64,000 nt of DNA from Sphingobacterium griseoflavum (lineage in GTDB: Bacteria; Bacteroidota; Bacteroidia; Sphingobacteriales; Sphingobacteriaceae): positions 1 through 64,000 of the forward strand of contig NZ_BNAF01000009.1 of NCBI RefSeq assembly GCF_014653155.1. Direction: 5' to 3'. A program made the translations under genes and the position numbers. Shown piece by piece: positions 27,317-35,596 of the stretch. The notes under the pieces were generated by a model. That model was not told where the DNA came from, did no database searches, and worked only from the letters and a program-made list of their open reading frames with translations. The stretch's first letter is position 1. Each line of letters opens with the position of its first letter.

Positions 27317-27341
27317 GGGACTGCTTGCGGTCCCTTTTTTT
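27317..27341 (+). terminator. Rho-independent terminator of the exbB-TPR operon
   Basis: A 7-bp stem (27317-27323 with 27328-27334, one G-T pair), loop CTTG, followed by seven T. It separates the TonB operon from the nuo operon. Confidence 0.9.
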
Positions 27342-27356
27342 ATTGGGAAAAAATGA

Positions 27357-27364
27357 TATATTTG
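27357..27364 (+). promoter_or_regulatory. -7 box of the nuo operon (TATATTTG)
   Basis: A perfect TAnnTTTG box immediately after the preceding terminator; start predicted near 27371, about 24 bases before nuoA. A T run about 19 bases upstream (part of the terminator tail) could serve as the -33 element. Confidence 0.6.
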
Positions 27365-27394
27365 TTAAGGAGAACAGATAATAAACGAGTAATT

Positions 27395-27775
27395 ATGGAA
27401 AGTGTAAACCTAAGTAGCACTCCAGTAGATTATATGCCTATTTTACTTCAATTAGGTGTAGCAGTTGGATTCGGTGTGTTGACAATAATTGGAACCCATT
27501 TGATTGGTCCTAAAGTTCGTACAGAGAACAAGTTGGGCGCTTTCGAGTCTGGAGTAGAGGTTATTGGCAACGCTCGGCACCCCTTTTCTATTAAATATTT
27601 CTTGGTAGCCATTTTGTTCGTCATATTTGATGTGGAGGTCATATTTATGTACCCGTGGGCTGTAAACTTCCGGGAATTTGGCGTAGGAGGATTAGTTGAG
27701 ATGTTCATTTTTATGGGCTTGCTGCTATTGGGCTTTATCTACGTCATCAAAAAGCGGGCCCTGGACTGGGATTAA
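27395..27775 (+). CDS. nuoA: NADH-quinone oxidoreductase subunit A
   Basis: A 126-residue membrane subunit of complex I with three TM helices. The family motif KLGAFESGVEVIGNARHPFSIKYFLVAILFVIFDVEVIFMYPWA is present in sequence order (about 49-90). The start at 27395 follows the promoter by about 24 bases; an upstream extension to 27263 would run through the terminator and is rejected. First gene of a complete nuoA-N operon. Confidence 0.95.
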   Translation: MESVNLSSTPVDYMPILLQLGVAVGFGVLTIIGTHLIGPKVRTENKLGAFESGVEVIGNARHPFSIKYFLVAILFVIFDVEVIFMYPWAVNFREFGVGGLVEMFIFMGLLLLGFIYVIKKRALDWD

Positions 27776-27850
27776 GCCGTCGCTGAGCGCCGTTTTAGGC
27801 GGCTCCTCCACCAATTTAAACTTTTTAATATAAACCAAAAAACAGCAGTC

Positions 27851-28411
27851 ATGAGTAAAGTGACATTGGCAGAAGCGCCTCCAGGTGTTGAAGGATCAGG
27901 ATTTTTTGCAACGACGTTGGACAAAGCAATAGGGTTGGCCCGTGCTAATTCTTTGTGGCCTCTGCCGTTTGCGACTTCTTGTTGTGGTATTGAATTTATG
28001 GCGACGATGGGTTCTACCTATGACTTGGCGAGATTTGGTGCAGAGCGGCCTAGTTTTTCGCCTCGACAGGCAGATATGTTGCTGGTAATGGGGACGATCG
28101 CGAAAAAGATGGCTCCTGTCCTGCGACAAGTTTATGTGCAAATGGCGGAACCTCGCTGGGTAATCGCGGTAGGAGCATGTGCTTCTAGCGGCGGTATTTT
28201 CGATACCTATTCGGTGTTACAAGGTATCGACGAGATCATTCCCGTCGATGTGTACGTGCCAGGTTGTCCGCCCCGGCCCGAGGCTATTTTGGACGGTGTG
28301 CTCAAATTACAGGATATCGTGAAAAATGAATCGTTGAACCGTCGTAACACACCTGAGTACAAGGCGCTGTTGGAAAAATACGGCATCATAACAGATAATG
28401 GAAATGGATAA
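27851..28411 (+). CDS. nuoB: NADH-quinone oxidoreductase subunit B
   Basis: A 186-residue subunit of the connecting module, binding the last iron-sulfur cluster (N2) before quinone. Cluster ligands are the adjacent Cys44-Cys45 (in ATSCCGIEF), Cys110 (VGACASSGG) and Cys139 (VPGCPPRPEA). It overlaps nuoC by 14 bases. A 75-base gap with an imperfect GC hairpin separates it from nuoA. Confidence 0.97.
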   Translation: MSKVTLAEAPPGVEGSGFFATTLDKAIGLARANSLWPLPFATSCCGIEFMATMGSTYDLARFGAERPSFSPRQADMLLVMGTIAKKMAPVLRQVYVQMAEPRWVIAVGACASSGGIFDTYSVLQGIDEIIPVDVYVPGCPPRPEAILDGVLKLQDIVKNESLNRRNTPEYKALLEKYGIITDNGNG

Positions 28412-28907
28412 GCTGGATAATAAATTGGTGCTGAGTGAGCTTGAAAATCGCTTTCGTGGATCTTTCGTGGTCTTGGGCGAGCCACACGGTTTGCTCACCG
28501 TTTCCGTGGAGGAAGACATCATTACCGACTTTCTCGTTTTTGTCAAAGACCATCCGAAGCTGCGCTTCAACTACCTTACCGATATTACTGCGGTACATTA
28601 CCCGACCGAAGAAAAAGACTTCTGCGTCGTGTACCATGTGCATAATATGCTTCATAATGTACGGCTGCGTATAAAGGTCTTCATTGCGGGGCCAATGCCT
28701 ACCATTCCTTCGGCGACATCGCTATGGAATGGTGCTAATTGGATGGAGCGAGAAACGTATGATTTCTTTGGAATTGTGTTTGAGGGGCATCCAGACTTGC
28801 GTCGTATCTTGAACATGGACGAGTTGGACGTGTTTCCAATGCGCAAAGAATATCCGCTGGAAGATCCGAACCGCGTAGATAAAAAGGATTTTTATTTTGG
28901 ACGTTAA
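28398..28907 (+). CDS. nuoC: NADH-quinone oxidoreductase subunit C
   Basis: A 169-residue 30-kDa subunit with the conserved ERETYDFFGIVFEGHPDLRRIL block near residue 115-136 and the EYPLEDPNR end. Unlike in E. coli, NuoC and NuoD are separate. The start overlaps the nuoB end by 14 bases. Confidence 0.96.
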   Translation: MEMDKLDNKLVLSELENRFRGSFVVLGEPHGLLTVSVEEDIITDFLVFVKDHPKLRFNYLTDITAVHYPTEEKDFCVVYHVHNMLHNVRLRIKVFIAGPMPTIPSATSLWNGANWMERETYDFFGIVFEGHPDLRRILNMDELDVFPMRKEYPLEDPNRVDKKDFYFGR

Positions 28908-28928
28908 CTATAAACAGAAATCGAAACG

Positions 28929-30164
28929 ATGAGCAACCCTATCACCAAAATAACGCCTAATGCTGCTGTTTACTTCGATAATGATCCACAGGACGAGTTG
29001 ATCACCCTAAACATCGGTCCGACGCACCCTGCTACGCATGGCGTTTTCCAAAACGTTGTGCAGATCGACGGCGAACGGATTGTTAGTGGTGTGTCCACAA
29101 TTGGCTATATACATCGAGCGTTCGAAAAAATAGCAGAACATCGCCCTTTTTATCAAATTACACCCCTAACAGACCGGCTGAATTATTGCTCTGCGCCCAT
29201 AAATAACATGGGATGGCATATGACGGTTGAAAAGCTGCTAGATATAGAAATTCCTAAACGCGTACAATATATGCGTGTCATCGTTATGGAGCTGGCACGT
29301 ATTGCCGACCATATTATTTGTAACGGTATTTTGGGCGTAGATACAGGGGCTTTTTCAGGCTTCCTGTATGTTATGCAGGAGCGGGAATTTATTTATGAAA
29401 TTTTCGAGGAAATATGCGGGGCGCGGTTGACGACGAATATCGGACGTATCGGAGGCTTTGAGCGTGATTTTAATGAAGTCGCTTTTCAAAAGATCAGTGA
29501 ATTTTTAAAACGTTTTCCGCCAGTTTTAAAGGAATTTGAGAACCTATTCGTAAGAAACCGAATTTTTATCGAACGGACGTCCGGTGTGGCAGCAGTAACG
29601 CCCGAGGAGGCATTGAGTTATAGCTGGTCAGGGCCAATATTGAGAGCTACTGGCGTGGATTACGATGTACGAGTCGTAGCACCCTACTGTTCGTATGAAG
29701 AATTTGAATTTGATGTTCCTGTGGGTACCAAAGGCGATGTATACGATCGTTTCATGGTTCGTAATGACGAAATGTGGCAGTCGTTACGAATTATCGAACA
29801 GGCACTAGATAAAATTGCTAAGGAACCGAGTGGTGTTTTTCATGCCGATGTTCCTGCTTTTTATTTACCGCCCAAAGAACAAGTCTACACGAATATGGAA
29901 GCGCTGATCTACCACTTCAAGATTGTGATGGGAGAATGGGAGACGCCGCAGTCGGAAGTCTATCACGCCGTAGAAGGCGCGAATGGTGAACTGGGATTTT
30001 ATATGATCCATGATGGAGGCCGATCACCGTATCGCTTACATTTTAGGCGTCCATCATTCATCAATTATCAAATGTTTGCACCTATGAGCAGTGGTATGTT
30101 GATATCGGATGCGATCTTAAACATGAGTAGTTTAAACGTAATAGCAGGAGAATTAGATGCTTAG
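28929..30164 (+). CDS. nuoD: NADH-quinone oxidoreductase subunit D
   Basis: A 411-residue 49-kDa subunit lining the quinone site. It shows NIGPTHPATHGV (about 26-37), GYIHRAFEK, the RIGGFERDF stretch and the C-terminal FAPMSSGMLISDAI. The stop overlaps the nuoE ATG by 8 bases. Confidence 0.97.
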   Translation: MSNPITKITPNAAVYFDNDPQDELITLNIGPTHPATHGVFQNVVQIDGERIVSGVSTIGYIHRAFEKIAEHRPFYQITPLTDRLNYCSAPINNMGWHMTVEKLLDIEIPKRVQYMRVIVMELARIADHIICNGILGVDTGAFSGFLYVMQEREFIYEIFEEICGARLTTNIGRIGGFERDFNEVAFQKISEFLKRFPPVLKEFENLFVRNRIFIERTSGVAAVTPEEALSYSWSGPILRATGVDYDVRVVAPYCSYEEFEFDVPVGTKGDVYDRFMVRNDEMWQSLRIIEQALDKIAKEPSGVFHADVPAFYLPPKEQVYTNMEALIYHFKIVMGEWETPQSEVYHAVEGANGELGFYMIHDGGRSPYRLHFRRPSFINYQMFAPMSSGMLISDAILNMSSLNVIAGELDA

Positions 30165-30681
30165 TGTTCAGGAAAATATGATTGTGACATTCACGCCAGC
30201 CTTATTTGATAAGTTTGCTGAAGTCGTGTCACGCTATCCCGAAGGGAAACAGAAATCGGCGTTGTTGCCAATATTACATCTCGTTCAAGCAGAGTATGGC
30301 TGGCTGAGTGTGGATGCGATGGATAAAGTTGCTGATTATCTAGCTTTGAAACCCATAGAGGTCTATGAGGTAGCAAGCTTCTATACCATGTATTTTCTTC
30401 AGCCCAAAGGAAAGTTTGTATTGGAGGTCTGTAGAACAGGGCCGTGCTGCCTTGTCGGTGCAGAACGTATCATGCAGCATATGGAAAAGCGCTTAGGAGT
30501 TCCGGAAGGACAAGTTACAGCTGATGGCCTTTTCTCGTGGAGAGGGGTCGAGTGTTTGGCGGCGTGCGGTTTTGGTCCGGTATTGCAGATCGGGCCGTCG
30601 TACACATTTCATGAAAATCTAACCGAAGAGCGTGTCGATCAGTTGATTGACGAGCTAAAGGAAAAGGCAAAAAATCAATAG
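30157..30681 (+). CDS. nuoE: NADH-quinone oxidoreductase subunit E
   Basis: A 174-residue 24-kDa subunit with the thioredoxin-like 2Fe-2S (N1a) site: CRTGPCCLVG (about 89-98) and CLAACGFGP (about 130-138). The N-terminal helical part resembles family members. Part of the NADH-oxidising module with NuoF and NuoG. Confidence 0.96.
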   Translation: MLSVQENMIVTFTPALFDKFAEVVSRYPEGKQKSALLPILHLVQAEYGWLSVDAMDKVADYLALKPIEVYEVASFYTMYFLQPKGKFVLEVCRTGPCCLVGAERIMQHMEKRLGVPEGQVTADGLFSWRGVECLAACGFGPVLQIGPSYTFHENLTEERVDQLIDELKEKAKNQ

Positions 30682-30683
30682 AT

Positions 30684-32036
30684 ATGGCCCGTAAGTTATT
30701 GCTGACACATATTGACGTTCCAGGAATTGACACGCTGGAGGTTTATCGCAGGCAGGGCGGGTATCGCGCTGTGGAGAAAGCGTTAAAGACCATGTCTCCC
30801 GACGACGTGGTGGAAGAGGTAAAGAAATCCGGTTTACGGGGACGTGGCGGAGCAGGTTTTCCGACGGGTATGAAATGGAGCTTTTTGGCGAAACCAGATG
30901 GTGTACCACGATATCTGGTTTGCAATGGCGACGAATCTGAGCCGGGAACCTTTAAGGATCGTTTTTTGATGACAAAAATCCCGCATGCCTTGATAGAGGG
31001 CATGATAGTGTCCAGTTATGCTTTGGGAGCGAATACCGCTTATATCTACATTCGTGGCGAGATGATGCCGCAGATACGTATCGTGGAGCGTGCTATTGCA
31101 GAAGCTAAATCGGCGGGATTCTTGGGAAAAAATATTTTAGGTTCCGGCTACGATCTAGAGGTCTACGTACAGCCGGGTGGTGGAGCATACATCTGTGGAG
31201 AAGAAACGGCTTTACTTGAATCTTTGGAAGGCAAGCGTGGTAACCCGCGTATCAAACCACCATTTCCTGCTGTCGCGGGATTATATGGCTGCCCGACGGT
31301 GGTCAATAATGTGGAGTCCATTGCGGCAACGGTACCCATTGTAAACGACGGAGGAGAGGAATACGCGAAGATAGGTATTGAGCGCAGTACCGGCACGAAG
31401 CTTATTTCTGCTTCTGGGAATTTGGTGCGACCAGGAGTTTATGAAATCGAGCTGGGTTTACCCGTGGAAGAGTTTATCTATTCGGATGAATACTGCGGTG
31501 GCATTGCAAACGGCAAGCGCCTCAAGGCTATGGTAGCTGGAGGATCATCGGTGCCCATATTACCCAATAATTTGGCGACAAAAACAGCTAAGGGTGAAGC
31601 ACGGCTGATGACGTACGAATCATTGGCTGACGGTGGTTTTGTGACGGGAACCGCCATGGGGTCGGGTGGCTTCATTGCTTTCGATGAAGACCAATGCATC
31701 GTGCGGAATACCCTAAACTTTACCCGGTTTTACCACCACGAAAGCTGCGGGCAATGCTCTCCTTGCCGAGAAGGGACAGGTTGGATGGAAAAAGTCCTTC
31801 ACAAAATCGAGTATGGGCATGGCGACATCGCCGATATCGATTTACTGTGGGACATACAGCGCAAAATAGATGGAAACACCATCTGTCCGCTGGGTGATGC
31901 ATCGGCATGGCCCGTTGCTAGCGCCATTCGGCACTTTAGGGATGAGTTTGAATGGCACATTTTGAATCCAAGGGAATCACAAACAAGAAATTTTGGCTTG
32001 GCCCATTACGCAGATCCATTAGTTCCTGTTGTTTAG
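30684..32036 (+). CDS. nuoF: NADH-quinone oxidoreductase subunit F
   Basis: A 450-residue 51-kDa subunit that oxidises NADH with FMN. Nucleotide-binding GLRGRGGAGFPTGMKW (about 51-66), GGGAYICGEETALLESLEG, and the 4Fe-4S (N3) cysteines in ESCGQCSPCREGTGW plus a later CPLGD. Two bases after nuoE. Confidence 0.97.
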   Translation: MARKLLLTHIDVPGIDTLEVYRRQGGYRAVEKALKTMSPDDVVEEVKKSGLRGRGGAGFPTGMKWSFLAKPDGVPRYLVCNGDESEPGTFKDRFLMTKIPHALIEGMIVSSYALGANTAYIYIRGEMMPQIRIVERAIAEAKSAGFLGKNILGSGYDLEVYVQPGGGAYICGEETALLESLEGKRGNPRIKPPFPAVAGLYGCPTVVNNVESIAATVPIVNDGGEEYAKIGIERSTGTKLISASGNLVRPGVYEIELGLPVEEFIYSDEYCGGIANGKRLKAMVAGGSSVPILPNNLATKTAKGEARLMTYESLADGGFVTGTAMGSGGFIAFDEDQCIVRNTLNFTRFYHHESCGQCSPCREGTGWMEKVLHKIEYGHGDIADIDLLWDIQRKIDGNTICPLGDASAWPVASAIRHFRDEFEWHILNPRESQTRNFGLAHYADPLVPVV

Positions 32037-32071
32037 TGGTGCTTTATACCTGTTGATGTAAAGAAAAAACA

Positions 32072-33085
32072 ATGGCTGAAGAAGGAAAATTTAAAGTTAC
32101 GATAGATGGTATTACGGTAGACGTGTCGCCAGGAACAACCATACTGAATGCTGCACGCCAGATCGGTGGAGATATCGTTCCACCGGCAATGTGCTATTAC
32201 TCCAAGCTTGAAGGAAGTGGCGGTAAATGTCGAACTTGTTTGGTGAAGGTATCCAAAGGATCGGAGAAAGATCCTCGTCCTATGCCAAAGCTAGTTGCAT
32301 CATGCCGGACCACCGTCATGGATGGAATGGAAGTGCAAAATATCACTTCGCCCGATGTGGTAGAAGCGCGGAAAGGTGTAGTTGAAATGTTATTGATCAA
32401 TCACCCACTGGATTGCCCTGTTTGCGATCAGGCTGGTGAATGCAAATTACAGGATTTAGGTTATGAGCACGGCGCAGATCAAACGCGATACGAATTTGAT
32501 CGTCGTACATTCGAACGAATCGACATTGGAGAGCAGATTCAATTACATATGAACCGTTGTATCCTCTGTTACCGATGTGTCTACGTGGCTAATCAGCTAA
32601 CAGCTGGACGCGAGCATGGTGTGATTAATCGCGGAGACCATTCCGAGATTTCTACCTTTATCGAAAATGCTTTAGAGAATGATTTTATCGGTAACGTAAT
32701 CGATGTGTGTCCGGTGGGTGCTTTAACCGACAGAACCTTTCGTTTCAAGAACCGCGTCTGGTTTACAAAGCCGGTAGATGCACATCGTGATTGTCCGACC
32801 TGTTCGGGTAAAGTTACACTTTGGTATAAAGGAGACGAAGTGTTGCGGGTTACGGCACGAAAGGACGAATTTAACGAAGTGGAAGAGTTTATCTGTAACA
32901 GTTGCCGGTTTGAGAAAAAGAAAACGGCAGACTGGCTTTTGGAAGAACCTACACTCATAGAAAAGGACTCTGTCATTACAGCAAACCATTATTCCGTATT
33001 TACGCCTCCGCCCGTTATCAAACAAAATCCTAAACTGCAAGAGGCAAACGAAGAACAATTGGCAAGAACAGAACGATTAAAATAA
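32072..33085 (+). CDS. nuoG: Short NADH-quinone oxidoreductase subunit G (iron-sulfur part only)
   Basis: A 337-residue NuoG, against 700-900 in most bacteria: the large C-terminal molybdopterin-oxidoreductase-like domain is absent. Ligands present: 2Fe-2S N1b (Cys41, 53, 56, 78), N5 (His111, Cys115, 118, 124) and N4 (Cys163, 166, 169, 213). A further CxxC pair (241/244) and a second (275/278) follow; they could bind another cluster or a zinc. The stop is genuine and the next gene starts 7 bases later, so it does not look like a truncation by mutation. Confidence 0.93.
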   Translation: MAEEGKFKVTIDGITVDVSPGTTILNAARQIGGDIVPPAMCYYSKLEGSGGKCRTCLVKVSKGSEKDPRPMPKLVASCRTTVMDGMEVQNITSPDVVEARKGVVEMLLINHPLDCPVCDQAGECKLQDLGYEHGADQTRYEFDRRTFERIDIGEQIQLHMNRCILCYRCVYVANQLTAGREHGVINRGDHSEISTFIENALENDFIGNVIDVCPVGALTDRTFRFKNRVWFTKPVDAHRDCPTCSGKVTLWYKGDEVLRVTARKDEFNEVEEFICNSCRFEKKKTADWLLEEPTLIEKDSVITANHYSVFTPPPVIKQNPKLQEANEEQLARTERLK

Positions 33086-33092
33086 GAAACAC

Positions 33093-34133
33093 ATGGAAGG
33101 AGCATTTATTTTAGAAAAGCTAATATTGGTCGTAATTGTGTTTACGGTTTCGCTTGTTATCGCCATGTATTCTACATTGGCAGAACGCAAAATAGCTGGT
33201 TTTATGCAGGATCGGCACGGGCCAAACAGAGCTGGCTTTGGTGGGCTGTTGCAGCCACTTTGCGATGGTGGCAAGTTCTTTTTTAAAGAAGAAATTATTC
33301 CCGCTGGGGCACACAGGCCACTCTTTATCTTAGGACCTACATTGGCCATCATTACGGCTTGTATCAGTTCGGCAGTGATCCCTTGGGGGCAAACATTGAC
33401 CGTAGGCAACCGGGAAGTGGTGCTGCAAGTCGCAGATATCAATGTTGGCGTGCTCTATATCTTTGGCGTAGTTGCCCTAGGTGTATATGGGATTATGATT
33501 GGTGGTTGGGCTTCCAATAATAAGTTCTCTTTATTAGGCGCTATTCGAGCAGCTTCGCAAAGTATTAGCTACGAAATTGGTATGGGCCTGTCGCTTATCG
33601 CTTTGCTGATGGTAACCCAAACCTTGTCTATGAGTGAAATCGTTGCCCAACAATCAGGCTTTGTTAATTGGAATATTTGGGTGCAGCCGATTGGATTTTT
33701 GATCTTCATGACCTGTGCTTTTGCGGAGTGTAATCGCGTGCCATTCGATTTGCCGGAATGTGAAACAGAATTGGTTGGCGGATATCATACGGAATATTCT
33801 TCCATGAAGCTGGGGCTTTATATGTTTTCCGAGTATATCAACATGTTTGTATCTTCTGCATTGATGGCTGCGCTGTATTTCGGAGGTTACAATTTTCCGT
33901 TCATGCATGATCTCGGTCTCTCCCAGAACTGGATCACCATATTAGGTGTACTTGCATTTTTTCTAAAAATATTTGGTTTTATTTTCTTTTTCATGTGGAT
34001 CCGCTGGACATTACCGCGTTTCCGTTATGACCAACTGATGAACTTGGGCTGGAAAATGTTAATCCCTTTAGCCATTGCAAACATCGTTTTGACAGGGGTC
34101 ATTACGCTGATCAAGGATACCTATTTTGCTTAG
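33093..34133 (+). CDS. nuoH: NADH-quinone oxidoreductase subunit H
   Basis: A 346-residue membrane subunit with about eight TM helices, forming part of the quinone channel. Signatures are AERKIAGFMQDRHGPNRAG (about 29-47) and FAECNRVPFDLPECETELVG (about 210-229). Confidence 0.97.
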   Translation: MEGAFILEKLILVVIVFTVSLVIAMYSTLAERKIAGFMQDRHGPNRAGFGGLLQPLCDGGKFFFKEEIIPAGAHRPLFILGPTLAIITACISSAVIPWGQTLTVGNREVVLQVADINVGVLYIFGVVALGVYGIMIGGWASNNKFSLLGAIRAASQSISYEIGMGLSLIALLMVTQTLSMSEIVAQQSGFVNWNIWVQPIGFLIFMTCAFAECNRVPFDLPECETELVGGYHTEYSSMKLGLYMFSEYINMFVSSALMAALYFGGYNFPFMHDLGLSQNWITILGVLAFFLKIFGFIFFFMWIRWTLPRFRYDQLMNLGWKMLIPLAIANIVLTGVITLIKDTYFA

Positions 34134-34209
34134 GAATAGCTCCAAATGTTGATAACAAAAAAATACGGAAGCATGGATGCTACCGAACAAGCCGATAAAA
34201 GAAACAGCT

Positions 34210-34734
34210 ATGCAGTCATTATCAAATAGAAAAAAGATTATCGAACAGAAACCCATGAATTTCTGGGAACGCATGTATCTTCCTGCGATTGCCAAAGGAT
34301 TGGGGATTACCATCCGACATTTTTTTAAGAAAATACCTACGGTAAAATATCCGGAAGAAACTCGTCCCTATTCTAAGAATTTTAGAGGTCAACATTCTTT
34401 AAAGCGTGATGAACAAGGGCGCGAACGCTGCACAGCATGTGGACTTTGCGCGCTTTCCTGCCCTGCAGAGGCGATTACGATGACTGCTGCCGAGCGGAAA
34501 AAAGGAGAGGAGATGCTGTATAGGGAAGAGAAATATGCTTCGGTGTACGAAATTAACATGCTTCGCTGTATTTTCTGTGGGCTGTGTGAAGAGGCATGTC
34601 CCAAGGAGGCTATCTACTTGGACGGGCCACATGTAACGGCAGACTATTTACGGAAAGACTTTATTTATGGGAAAGATAAGTTAGTTGAGCCAACTTTTGA
34701 CATTACCAAATTAATCCAAGATAAAACCAGTTAA
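34210..34734 (+). CDS. nuoI: NADH-quinone oxidoreductase subunit I
   Basis: A 174-residue 8Fe ferredoxin-like subunit with two 4Fe-4S motifs, CTACGLCALSCP (about 77-88) and CIFCGLCEEACP (about 118-129), clusters N6a and N6b. The frame also allows ATG at 34177; I chose 34210 because it gives the usual N-terminal length. Confidence 0.95.
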   Translation: MQSLSNRKKIIEQKPMNFWERMYLPAIAKGLGITIRHFFKKIPTVKYPEETRPYSKNFRGQHSLKRDEQGRERCTACGLCALSCPAEAITMTAAERKKGEEMLYREEKYASVYEINMLRCIFCGLCEEACPKEAIYLDGPHVTADYLRKDFIYGKDKLVEPTFDITKLIQDKTS

Positions 34735-34735
34735 G

Positions 34736-35233
34736 ATGTCTGTATTTTATTTAGTTGCTTTTTTGGCGATATTCTTTGCGTTAATGACCATTTTCACCAA
34801 AAATCCTGTACATAGCGTACTGTACTTGGTCGTTACATTTTTCACCCTTACGATACATTACATTTTGCTAAATGCGCAGTTTTTGGCCGTCGTGAACTTT
34901 ATCGTATATATGGGAGCTATTATGGTGCTTTTTCTTTTCGTGCTGATGTTGTTGAATATGAATGAAGAAAGCGAACCAATGAAATCGAATCTTGTCAAAG
35001 TCATGGGAGCCATTGCAGGTATATGCCTGATTGCCACGTTTCTTGGTGCTTTCAAAGTAATTGCTCCAAACAACGAATTTGTCGTTGGAAATGCGGAGGT
35101 GGGTTTGGTAAAAAACTTAGGGAAAGTGTTATTCAATGAATTCTTACTGCCTTTTGAGATTTCTTCTATCTTGCTGCTTACAGCCATGGTAGGAGCTGTT
35201 TTGTTGGCAAAAAAAGAGGTTAAAAAAATATAA
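34736..35233 (+). CDS. nuoJ: NADH-quinone oxidoreductase subunit J
   Basis: A 165-residue membrane subunit with five TM helices. The VNFIVYMGAIMVLFLFVLMLL segment (about 56-76) is the conserved NuoJ helix. Overlaps the nuoK start by one base. Confidence 0.95.
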   Translation: MSVFYLVAFLAIFFALMTIFTKNPVHSVLYLVVTFFTLTIHYILLNAQFLAVVNFIVYMGAIMVLFLFVLMLLNMNEESEPMKSNLVKVMGAIAGICLIATFLGAFKVIAPNNEFVVGNAEVGLVKNLGKVLFNEFLLPFEISSILLLTAMVGAVLLAKKEVKKI

Positions 35234-35562
35234 TGGAAAATTTTCTCACGCAGATACAAGGCGTTCCGCTCAATCATTACATTATTTTTTGTAGTATCAT
35301 CTTCGCTATCGGTGTAACGGGTGTGCTCATCCGGCGAAACGTTATCATTATTATGATGTCCATTGAGTTGATGCTGAATTCGGTTAATCTATTGTTGGCC
35401 GCTTTTTCCGCTTATCGAGGCGATGCGAGCGGGCAGGTTTTCGTTTTTTTCATCATGGCGTTGGCAGCGGCAGAGGTGGCTGTGGGCTTGGCCATCATTG
35501 TTATGGTATATCGCCATACAAAATCGGTGGATATTGAATCACTGAGTAAACTTCGTTGGTAG
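35233..35562 (+). CDS. nuoK: NADH-quinone oxidoreductase subunit K
   Basis: A 109-residue membrane subunit with three TM helices and the conserved glutamates of the proton path in MSIELMLNSVNLL (about 42-54) and AAAEVAVGLAIIV (about 77-89). Confidence 0.96.
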   Translation: MENFLTQIQGVPLNHYIIFCSIIFAIGVTGVLIRRNVIIIMMSIELMLNSVNLLLAAFSAYRGDASGQVFVFFIMALAAAEVAVGLAIIVMVYRHTKSVDIESLSKLRW

Positions 35563-35596
35563 TACAGTTTCAGACTTTTTACGTTAAATAGATAGT

